DNA from: Sandaracinaceae bacterium
GTDB lineage: Bacteria > Myxococcota_A > Polyangia > Polyangiales > Sandaracinaceae
DNA: 10,586 bases
Reading direction: 5' to 3'
Assembly (NCBI GenBank): GCA_025056955.1
Contig: JANWYL010000099.1
Location: forward strand, 1 to 10,586
The notes beneath the pieces were generated by a model. That model saw only the letters and a list, made by a program, of their open reading frames with translations, had not been told where the DNA came from and did no database searches. The first letter of the stretch is position 1; each line of letters opens with the position of its first letter. Positions 1 through 6,426 of the stretch are shown piece by piece. The translations under genes and the position numbers were made by a program.

Positions 1-36
1 AATGGGAGCACTGACCCAGCCCTCAAAAATTACTAA

Positions 37-110
37 TCGGGGCGAAAGGATTTGAACCTTCGACTCCACGGTCCCGAACCGTGTGCGCTACCAGGCTGCG
101 CTACGCCCCG
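37..110 (-). tRNA. tRNA-Pro (anticodon CGG)
   Basis: Read on the minus strand, this 74-nt segment folds as a complete cloverleaf. The seven-base acceptor stem CGGGGCG (110-104) pairs with CGCCCCG (44-38), and the discriminator is A at 37. The anticodon stem CACGG/CCGTG encloses the loop TTCGGGA (78-72), giving anticodon CGG at 76-74, which reads the proline codon CCG. The T arm contains GGTTCAAATCC. CCA is not encoded; the next bases are TTA. The gene lies 23 bp downstream of the nadA stop on the same strand, so it could be read from the same transcript. No terminator is visible in the 36 bases left in the window beyond its 3' end. Confidence 0.97.
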
Positions 111-133
111 GTGGCCTTGATCTATCGCTTTCC

Positions 134-1696
134 TTATGGAGAGTCAAGGCCCAAGAATTCTTGCCCGAGAGGCCTTTCGAGAACAGCACGCCGCAAGGAC
201 TCCGGAATGTGCCCTGTCGATTGAAAAGCACGCATGTGGGCAATTGGCTCGCTCGCAAGAAGGCTCAGAGTTTCGACTTGCTCTTGGGGTACACGAACCA
301 GAGCAGCGTAAGAGCCAACGAAAGAAGGGACCTTTCCATCAGATGGAAGCATTCGAAGGAGCTCAAAAAGGGCATCAAGGCTATTCATTTTCATGTAGGG
401 ACATGTGGCACATCCCCCCCCTAGCGAGCAGCCTTCGCTGCTTGGGGCGCCTGGGAGCACTTTCAGCGTGGCTTCTTGTTTGGTATCGCCGCGATGAATC
501 GCTTCTTTTGCGACAGGAAAAAGGATCTCACAGCTGAGATCGGCATCTGGATGAGCGCGAAGGAGCTTTCGTACAGCACCCACAATCGAAGCCGTCATGC
601 CAGATTCTGTGGCAAGAACAAAGGAGAGCACTCCCTTTTGCTGGGCAGTAATCGCAGAGTGTACCGTGCGAGTGATGAAAGCCAAAATATCGCTTGTCGA
701 ACCAACCACCCCGCGGCCTTCGTGCTGTCGTTCCAGAGCAAGCTCAAACATCTCCCCAGGCACTTCAAGATGGGCAGCGATCAGCGCATGATTGCACTCC
801 TTGCGGATGTATTCGGCAATGCGCGAGTCGAATTGGTGATGGACAATGCAATGCCCACCGGGAAAAACGTGAAAGCGCTCGAGTGCGTTTGCAAGTGTCT
901 TTGCGTTGTGAGCGGGGTGAATCCGCTGCACTGCTTCATCGCCAAGCTCGATCAAATGGCGAAACAACGAAGCGATGTTGCGGCCCATGTAGGTATCTGG
1001 GCCGAAAAACACTTCGACTCCCGGAATCTCTGCAAAAGCCGCAAGCACTGTTCTGACCACATTTGAGCTTGTCACCGTGATCGTCGGCAGGCGCCTTTGC
1101 GCCTCTGCTTTTGTGCGCAAGCTGGTATTGACATATATCACGTGAAGCGAACGCGGCCGGCGTGCGGCTTTCTCAAGAAAAGCGAGGTAGCTTGGGCCCT
1201 CTGCCGCCTCTGCCAGAGAGCAACCAATCGGATCCGCACGCACCCGATACACGGGAATGTGGCCGTAGCCAGCCCGAAGCAAAGTGAGACGCACGCTTTC
1301 GCTCATAAAGTCCACCCCCAACACCACAACCCCTTGGGCAGGCGGGTGGCCCAGTGAACCATCGACCATGGCAAGGGCCTTTTCGGCCATGGACAGCGAA
1401 TCGGCAATGTGCACAAAGGGCCAGTTGAGAGCCATAAGAACGCCCTGGAGCTCGGGGTCCATGTAATAGTGGGCCACCACCCCAAAGCCTTTGAGCCGGA
1501 GCAAACCTTCGAGCTCACGAACAGTGGCAGAATCGGGGGTGAGGTAGGCGGCTTGGGCTTCAGCAAAGCTCCCTTGGGCCTCTATTCCGTTTCGAGAAAT
1601 CCGAATGGAGGGAAGAGGTGTCGAAAAGGCCATGTGCTTAAAGAGTGCTCCGCGGTCGACAATTTGCCAAGTGAATTCACATGAGGGGGCCTTCAT
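134..1696 (-). CDS. nadA: Quinolinate synthase NadA, plant-like type
   Basis: NadA condenses iminoaspartate with dihydroxyacetone phosphate to quinolinate in de novo NAD synthesis, using an oxygen-sensitive 4Fe-4S cluster in the cytoplasm. Numbered from a TTG at 1720, the visible motifs are VVAHYYMDPE (81-90), HIADSLSMAEKAL (104-116), GCSLA (166-170), TSSNVV (217-222), FGPDTYMGRN (239-248), AHLEVPGEMFELA (316-328), GVVGSTSDIL (337-346), ATESGMTASIV (370-380) and CATCPYMKMNSL (437-448). By alignment from memory with the E. coli enzyme, the likely cluster ligands are C167, C291 and C440. The chain is far longer than the roughly 300-350 residues of most bacterial NadA and follows the plant sequence closely, but it has no SufE domain. 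The start is uncertain. ATG 1696 is used here; TTG 1720 and ATG 1633 are alternatives, and none has a strong ribosome-binding site. The family match is clear. Confidence 0.93.
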   Translation of the reverse strand: MKAPSCEFTWQIVDRGALFKHMAFSTPLPSIRISRNGIEAQGSFAEAQAAYLTPDSATVRELEGLLRLKGFGVVAHYYMDPELQGVLMALNWPFVHIADSLSMAEKALAMVDGSLGHPPAQGVVVLGVDFMSESVRLTLLRAGYGHIPVYRVRADPIGCSLAEAAEGPSYLAFLEKAARRPRSLHVIYVNTSLRTKAEAQRRLPTITVTSSNVVRTVLAAFAEIPGVEVFFGPDTYMGRNIASLFRHLIELGDEAVQRIHPAHNAKTLANALERFHVFPGGHCIVHHQFDSRIAEYIRKECNHALIAAHLEVPGEMFELALERQHEGRGVVGSTSDILAFITRTVHSAITAQQKGVLSFVLATESGMTASIVGAVRKLLRAHPDADLSCEILFPVAKEAIHRGDTKQEATLKVLPGAPSSEGCSLGGGCATCPYMKMNSLDALFELLRMLPSDGKVPSFVGSYAALVRVPQEQVETLSLLASEPIAHMRAFQSTGHIPESLRRAVLERPLGQEFLGLDSP

Positions 1697-1722
1697 GGCT
1701 TGGAACAGGGCTTCCGCCAAAA

Positions 1723-1735
1723 GGTGTCAGGCACC
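1723..1735. repeat. GGTGTCAGGCACC imperfect palindrome
   Basis: The 13-bp motif GGTGTCAGGCACC has four perfect arm pairs (GGTG/CACC) and two further pairs if a T-G wobble is allowed. It lies between the divergent nadA and redoxin-like genes and is flanked by AAAA on the left and AATT on the right. From memory this core recurs as an intergenic repeat in many unrelated bacterial genomes. Only one copy is visible in this window, so its repeat nature cannot be shown here. It would overlap any promoter or 5' leader of either flanking gene. Confidence 0.35.
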
Positions 1736-1747
1736 AATTGATATGGC

Positions 1748-2269
1748 ATGACCGCTCTCGCCCAATCTCGAGCAAGAGGAAGCCTCTTTCCCCCAATTGA
1801 GCTCGAATCCAGCCATGGTAAACAACGCCTCGTCTTTGCTCCAGGGCGCGTCACTTTGGCCTTTTACGAAGGCAAAGAAGCCATCTCGACCAATTTGAAT
1901 TTCAAAGAGAAAGTGAGGCTATTTGGGTTAGCTCACGCGCCCCTTTTGGATTTTTTGGCAATCGGGGATGTTTCGAAATTTAATTTTGAGCCTGCGCGTC
2001 GTGCTGTTCGGGCTTTTGTTTCCCATTTTGCCAGCAGCCGAAAAATCGAATTGGTTTTAGATTGGGAAGGCGCTTTGCGAAAGCCTCCCTATGGCCTTCA
2101 ACCAGGCCATTCCCACATTGTCCTCGTCGATCACCTAGGCCACCTTATTGCCCACCACATTGGAAATTTGAGCGAAGGAGAAGGTGAAGCCATTTTTGCC
2201 CAGATCAATCGTGCGCTTCACCTTGCCTCCCCCCGCGGAGAAGCGCTTCAAATTCACCTGAAGCCATGA
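1748..2269 (+). CDS. Cysteine-free redoxin-like (thioredoxin-fold) protein, YtfJ-like
   Basis: This is a 173-residue protein of unknown function. The N-terminal part (about 11-42) has the feel of a peroxiredoxin/AhpC-TSA start, with GSLFPPIEL followed by a GRVTLAFYEG strand. Near the C-terminus, HSHIVLVDHLGHLIAHHIGNL (121-141) and a following helix resemble the last strands and helix of a thioredoxin fold. The same pattern occurs in the YtfJ family, as remembered. There is no cysteine anywhere, so it cannot act as a thiol redox enzyme. No signal peptide or membrane segment is visible, unlike periplasmic YtfJ. The start ATG has no recognisable Shine-Dalgarno sequence. The gene diverges from nadA and its 3' end overlaps the opposing glutaredoxin-like gene by 65 bp. 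The coding region is likely real; the fold assignment is tentative. Confidence 0.6.
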   Translation: MTALAQSRARGSLFPPIELESSHGKQRLVFAPGRVTLAFYEGKEAISTNLNFKEKVRLFGLAHAPLLDFLAIGDVSKFNFEPARRAVRAFVSHFASSRKIELVLDWEGALRKPPYGLQPGHSHIVLVDHLGHLIAHHIGNLSEGEGEAIFAQINRALHLASPRGEALQIHLKP

Positions 2270-2609
2270 GCCTCTCGAGATCTTCAGCTCCACCAATCAA
2301 GATGCCCTTGACAAAAACCATGGGAAAGGTGGGCCATCCGGTCCACATCTTGAGGGCATTCCGCCTCCGCCACTTGCTCAAATAGCTCCCTTCCTCAATG
2401 TACTCATAGGGAATCCCCTTGGCTTCAAGAATGCGGCGCGCACGTCTGCAAAATGGGTTTTGGGCCATCCCTAGCACCACGACGTCGTATTGGTTGATGG
2501 CTTTTATGGCCCGCTCGACGAGGTCGCGGTGGTTGTTGCGGATCACAGCCCTCACAGAAGGGTGAACGCGAGATTCATCGAGAACAAAGCGAAATGGCGC
2601 TTCTGCCAT
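2205..2609 (-). CDS. Glutaredoxin-like protein with altered active site
   Basis: This 134-residue protein carries a glutaredoxin fold after an N-terminal extension of about 40 residues. The strand YDVVVLGMAQ (41-50) leads into the active-site position NPFCRRARRIL (51-61). The glutathione-binding and cis-proline region is WPTFPMVFV (92-100), followed by KGILIGGAEDL (101-111). These match monothiol glutaredoxins closely. The active site is unusual: where dithiol members have CPYC and monothiol members CGFS, this protein has NPFC. The nucleophilic first cysteine is therefore Asn51, and the only cysteine is C54 at the second position. Start ATG 2609 is supported by GGAG (2621-2618) eight bases upstream. 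It is the last gene of the minus-strand cluster, 52 bp after serC. Its 3' end overlaps the opposing gene. The fold is fairly certain; redox activity is doubtful. Confidence 0.85.
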   Translation of the reverse strand: MAEAPFRFVLDESRVHPSVRAVIRNNHRDLVERAIKAINQYDVVVLGMAQNPFCRRARRILEAKGIPYEYIEEGSYLSKWRRRNALKMWTGWPTFPMVFVKGILIGGAEDLERLMASGEFEALLRGGRQGEAHD

Positions 2610-2661
2610 GCTCCTTTCTCCAGCTTGGCCAGAGCGAACTAAAGCGCAAGTTCACCCTTGC

Positions 2662-3756
2662 TCAATGGCCCTTTGCAAATTTTTCCATGAAATCCGCCAG
2701 GGCTTCCGCCGACTCTTTCCGCAATGCGGCATATAGGGAAGCGCGGATTCCCCCTACCGAGCGATGGCCTTTGAGTCCAATGAAGCCCCGCTCTTTGGCT
2801 TGACTCAAAAAGCGCTTTTCAAGTTCTTCAGTGGGCAGCCGAAACACGATATTCACCCTTGAGCGGCTTTCTTTCTCGACGGGCGCTCGATAAAAGTCTG
2901 GGAAGGAGTCGATGACATCGTAAATCATGCGAGCCTTTTCCTCGCTCTCCTTTTCGATGGCAGAAAGCCCACCCCATGCAAGCAGCTCCTGGACAGTGTT
3001 CCGCACCATGTAGATCGCGAATACCGGGGGAGTGTTGAGCAAAGACTCGCTTTCAGCATAAGCACGGTACTGAAAGATTTGGGGTATATCGCTTCGCCCT
3101 TCTCTCATCCAATCCTTTCGGGCAATCACCACAGTAACCCCTGCAGGCCCGAGGTTCTTCTGAGCCCCAGCATAAACCAAGCCAAATCGTTTCCAGTCCA
3201 TGGACCGCGTGCCGATGTCACTGCTCGCATCGGCCACAAGCGGTGCGTTGGTCTCGGGCAACCAATGCCATTGGGTACCGAAAATCGTGTTGTTGGTCGT
3301 GATGTGCACGTAGGCGGCATTGGGATCGAGTACAAGTTCCTCATTGCGGGGAATGCGGTTAAAGCGGCCATCGACTTCTGTGCTCCCTGCCTTGCGCACA
3401 GAGGCCCCAATCAGGGCCGAAACACGTTGGGCTTCTTCGTAAGCCTGTTTGGCCCATGCTCCCGTAATCACGTAGTCAGCGCTCTGGCCCGGCTTCAACA
3501 TGTTGAGCGGCACAAACGCAAACTGCATTCGCCCGCCGCCCTGCATGAAAATGATTTCGTGTGTTTCGGGTACCTGGAGGTAACTCCGAAGCAAGGCAAT
3601 GGCTTCGCGGTGGATGGCTTCGTAGGTGCGCTCGCGGTGGCTGTGTTCCAGAATCGAAATGCCCGTGCCTTCAATATCGAGCATTTCGCGTTGGGCGCGT
3701 TCTTTGGCCGCAAGTGGCAACGCAGAAGGACCTGGGTTGAAGTTGTGAATGCGCAT
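2662..3756 (-). CDS. serC: Phosphoserine aminotransferase SerC
   Basis: SerC transfers an amino group from glutamate to 3-phosphohydroxypyruvate in cytoplasmic serine synthesis, and the same enzyme acts in pyridoxal phosphate synthesis in some bacteria. Using ATG 3756, the protein is 364 residues, the usual length. It begins with the family-typical start RIHNFNPGPSALP. Visible motifs are ILEHSHRERTYE (about 35-46), QGGGRMQFAF (72-81) and GAQKNLGPAG (197-206). K200 is the pyridoxal phosphate Schiff-base lysine. The C-terminal GHRSVGGIRASLY holds the substrate-binding arginines. The reading frame extends to a TTG at 3792, but the added residues have no family counterpart and no better ribosome-binding site. 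It lies 69 bp after the Rad50-like gene and 52 bp before the glutaredoxin-like gene. No serA is visible in the window. Confidence 0.96.
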   Translation of the reverse strand: MRIHNFNPGPSALPLAAKERAQREMLDIEGTGISILEHSHRERTYEAIHREAIALLRSYLQVPETHEIIFMQGGGRMQFAFVPLNMLKPGQSADYVITGAWAKQAYEEAQRVSALIGASVRKAGSTEVDGRFNRIPRNEELVLDPNAAYVHITTNNTIFGTQWHWLPETNAPLVADASSDIGTRSMDWKRFGLVYAGAQKNLGPAGVTVVIARKDWMREGRSDIPQIFQYRAYAESESLLNTPPVFAIYMVRNTVQELLAWGGLSAIEKESEEKARMIYDVIDSFPDFYRAPVEKESRSRVNIVFRLPTEELEKRFLSQAKERGFIGLKGHRSVGGIRASLYAALRKESAEALADFMEKFAKGH

Positions 3757-3825
3757 GAATTCACTTCTACGTGCAAAAAGCCCACCGCTCAATCAAGGAA
3801 CTTCAAAGACGAGCATCGCATGCCT

Positions 3826-6426
3826 TCAAGGCAGGTAACGGATCACACCCCACCCTTTGAGTTCCTCGGGGCGACAGGTCAAAAGCAGGACTTGATGCCG
3901 AGTGGCTGCATCACAAATGAGCGTTTTGAAATGGCTTACTCTTAGAAGATCAGAGTTGGCAAAAACATCGTCGAAAATGAGAAGGGTTGGGTACCCTGCC
4001 TCTCGCAAGACATCGGCATAAGCCAAACGCACAAGAAGCCCGAGTTGATCTTGGGTACCGCGGCTCAGCTGCCAAAACCCCAAACGAATCGAGTCCCGCT
4101 CAAGTTGCTCAGGAAAAAGCAATTGGTGATGAATCCGGGCATTTGGAAAGAGGGCAGGGAGGTAGTGGTGCTCAAGACGTCTCATGACTGGCTCAGCCCA
4201 GCGCTCTCGGTGCTCTTTTTGAACCGCCTCGAATGCATCGACCAAATGCTTGAGTGCCTCGACCCGTTCTTTGATTGCAGTACACTGCAATTGAGCCCTT
4301 TCGAAGTTGGCCTGCGCTTCTTCTAACTCACGCTCAAGCCCGCTTGCGCTTTGCGCTTCGAGCGTGCCGTTGAGTTGAGCGATCTCCAAAGAAAGGTTGG
4401 AAATTTCACGTTGACATTTGTCAAGCTTTTCACTGCTGGCTTTCCACAGAACGCGCAAGGACTCAAGCCTTTCGCGCTCCGCATTGATCGAAGCGCTTCT
4501 GCGCTCAAGCTCCGCAAGGCGCAAACGCAAGCTTTCAATCGATACTCGAAGAAATGCTGGCGTTTTCCCCGCCCTGGCATGCTCTTCGAGCAAGCGCTGG
4601 CCATGGGCAATTGACTCTTCGAGGCTGTAAAGACGCGCTTGGAGTTGGGCGATCTCTTCACTGAGCTTTCGCTCTTCCGCCTCAAGCAAACGCACCCTCC
4701 CTTCCGCCTCATTCCTGGCGTTCTCTGCCGCAAGCGCCTCCTCAGGCCCAACTTCCTCGCAAAAAGAGGGGTCTTCTTCCTTTTCTTTGAGCTCTGCATC
4801 GATTGCGGAAAGGCGCGCAAGCTCCTGGGTCTTTTCTTTCTCAAGCACATCCATGCCCTGAGGAGCCAAGCCCCTGAGCTCCCCTTCAAGCTGTTTGAGC
4901 TCGTTTTCTAGGCGCTTCTTTCGTTCAAACTCCTCGAGCGCCTCTTCCACACTTGAAAGCGAATGGATCGATAAAACCCGGTCTCGCTCTTGTTCAAGCT
5001 TAAGTTTTTCGCTTTGAAGTTCGTCGATTTGAGCCCCAAGTTCAAACACAAAACGCCCAATTCCTGGAATCACCAAGGTGAAAGACTTTTGGACATGAAT
5101 CGTCCCTTTGCCATTAAGCTTTTTCCCTTCAAATTCAACGCTGGCGTTTTCTTCAATCTCAAAATGCAATCTTGCAGAAAGGGCATTGATCTTCAAATCA
5201 AGCTCAAAAAGGCGCGATTTCAGGCTTTTGAGCAATTCAATGGATTCGTTTCCGATACGGATCTTTGCACGCTCCTCCTGAAGCGATTCCAAAGCCGTTT
5301 TGAGCTCCCGCAGCCGTCGTATCTTTTCGTCGATTCGCTCAATTCGTGCAAGCCGCTCGGCCCTTTGATCAAGGAGTTCTTTTTTACGCAATACCGCCTT
5401 GACCCTTTGCTCCTTCTCTTTTGCCTCTTGGGCTTGCTCTTTGGCCCTAAGAAGCTCAGCCGCTAGAGACCGCCGCTTTTCCTGAGCAGCAATCAATTTG
5501 TCTCGTAATTTTTGAGATTCTTTGATATCCTCGTCTCGCTTTTTCTCCACTCCTTCAATTGTTTGAAGAAGCGACTGAGCTTGCACGATTTCTTGCTCAA
5601 CTGCTTTGCGTTCTTTTTCGGCGCTTTTTAGATCTTCAAAACGAAATTCCGATTCCTTAAGCTGCTTTTCGATATCCTCATGTCGAGATTTAAGTGCTGA
5701 AAATTCCGTTACGCGATCATCCTTTTTCTTTTTTAAGAGATCGAGCTTTTTAATCGATCCGTGGTACGCATCCACTCTCTCCTTCAACAAGCTTAATTGG
5801 GCCTCTCGCTTTTCAAGTTGTTCTATTGCTTCCTTGTAAAGCCCTTTTGGGTCCCTGCGTACAGGGGTAACCAGTGAATAAAGCTCTTCGCATATATCTT
5901 TGTAAATTCTTCGCCCAATCTCTCCACCAAGCGATTGGAAGTGCGTGCTGATCACTTCTTCAAGCGAAGAAGCTGCGTTATCAAGTGCATCCTTCAGTTC
6001 ATGGGCCATGCCTTGTGTAACCCAAAGCAAGCCAGGAATACCGTTTAATTGCTTTTTGTTACTTTGCTGAAGGCGCCATATTTTGGAGAGTTCAGCCTCT
6101 GCAAGATCTCCTCTAAGCAGCCGGCCGCCTTCTTTAAGAATGCATGTCTTATTCCTCAAAAAGCGTTTAAACAACTCATATTTTTTTCCGCCCCAGTAAA
6201 AAACAAGCTCGATTTCTGGCGAATCAGATGATGAAGAAGCTGAAAGCAGATCTTGAACCCGGCTTGTGGTCGAGGCTTCAAAGAAAGCCGCCTGAATGGC
6301 TCTTGCAATTGTGCTTTTTCCCGCTTCGTTTGGCCCAGCGATGATGTTAAGGCCTTCACCAAACTCAAGGCGCAGCTCGTTGGCAAATTTCCGAACGTGG
6401 CGCAAGCACAAACTTTCAAGGCGCAT
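3826..6426 (-). CDS. Rad50/SbcC-like SMC-type ATPase without zinc hook
   Basis: This 866-residue ATPase is the expected partner of the overlapping Mre11-like nuclease in DNA double-strand break or end processing. The N-terminal half-domain holds Walker A GPNEAGKST (31-39). The C-terminal half-domain holds the ABC signature LSRGTQDQ (787-794), Walker B TLLIFDD (814-820) and a closing strand HQVLLLTCRPEE (844-855). Two long charged coiled coils, about 195-417 and 466-740, lie between them. Rad50 normally has a CxxC zinc hook at the coil apex; no CxxC occurs anywhere here. Instead, residues about 418-464 form a short beta-rich insert (HFEIEENASVEFEGKKLNG, then a strand-rich FTLVIPGIGRFVFEL stretch). 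This architecture recalls YhaN-type and other bacterial Rad50 relatives more than SbcC. Start ATG 6426 is chosen over an upstream extension to 6492 because of a strong ribosome-binding site and the typical MRLESLCLRHVRKF opening. Confidence 0.93.
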   Translation of the reverse strand: MRLESLCLRHVRKFANELRLEFGEGLNIIAGPNEAGKSTIARAIQAAFFEASTTSRVQDLLSASSSSDSPEIELVFYWGGKKYELFKRFLRNKTCILKEGGRLLRGDLAEAELSKIWRLQQSNKKQLNGIPGLLWVTQGMAHELKDALDNAASSLEEVISTHFQSLGGEIGRRIYKDICEELYSLVTPVRRDPKGLYKEAIEQLEKREAQLSLLKERVDAYHGSIKKLDLLKKKKDDRVTEFSALKSRHEDIEKQLKESEFRFEDLKSAEKERKAVEQEIVQAQSLLQTIEGVEKKRDEDIKESQKLRDKLIAAQEKRRSLAAELLRAKEQAQEAKEKEQRVKAVLRKKELLDQRAERLARIERIDEKIRRLRELKTALESLQEERAKIRIGNESIELLKSLKSRLFELDLKINALSARLHFEIEENASVEFEGKKLNGKGTIHVQKSFTLVIPGIGRFVFELGAQIDELQSEKLKLEQERDRVLSIHSLSSVEEALEEFERKKRLENELKQLEGELRGLAPQGMDVLEKEKTQELARLSAIDAELKEKEEDPSFCEEVGPEEALAAENARNEAEGRVRLLEAEERKLSEEIAQLQARLYSLEESIAHGQRLLEEHARAGKTPAFLRVSIESLRLRLAELERRSASINAERERLESLRVLWKASSEKLDKCQREISNLSLEIAQLNGTLEAQSASGLERELEEAQANFERAQLQCTAIKERVEALKHLVDAFEAVQKEHRERWAEPVMRRLEHHYLPALFPNARIHHQLLFPEQLERDSIRLGFWQLSRGTQDQLGLLVRLAYADVLREAGYPTLLIFDDVFANSDLLRVSHFKTLICDAATRHQVLLLTCRPEELKGWGVIRYLP

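Noticed and set aside
37..110. The tRNA gene as a phage or island attachment site
   Set aside because: No integrase gene or duplicated tRNA end is visible in the window, and the sequence beyond the tRNA 3' end lies mostly outside it.
476..1066. A 196-codon plus-strand reading frame within nadA
   Set aside because: It is antisense to a clear NadA coding region and has no recognisable motifs.
3757..3792. N-terminal extension of SerC to a TTG at 3792
   Set aside because: The added 12 residues have no counterpart in the family, and ATG 3756 gives the normal SerC N-terminus.
3079..3945. A 288-codon plus-strand reading frame opposite serC and the end of the Rad50-like gene
   Set aside because: It is fully antisense to the well-supported serC, its product shows no recognisable family features, and its composition is that of a reverse-strand shadow.
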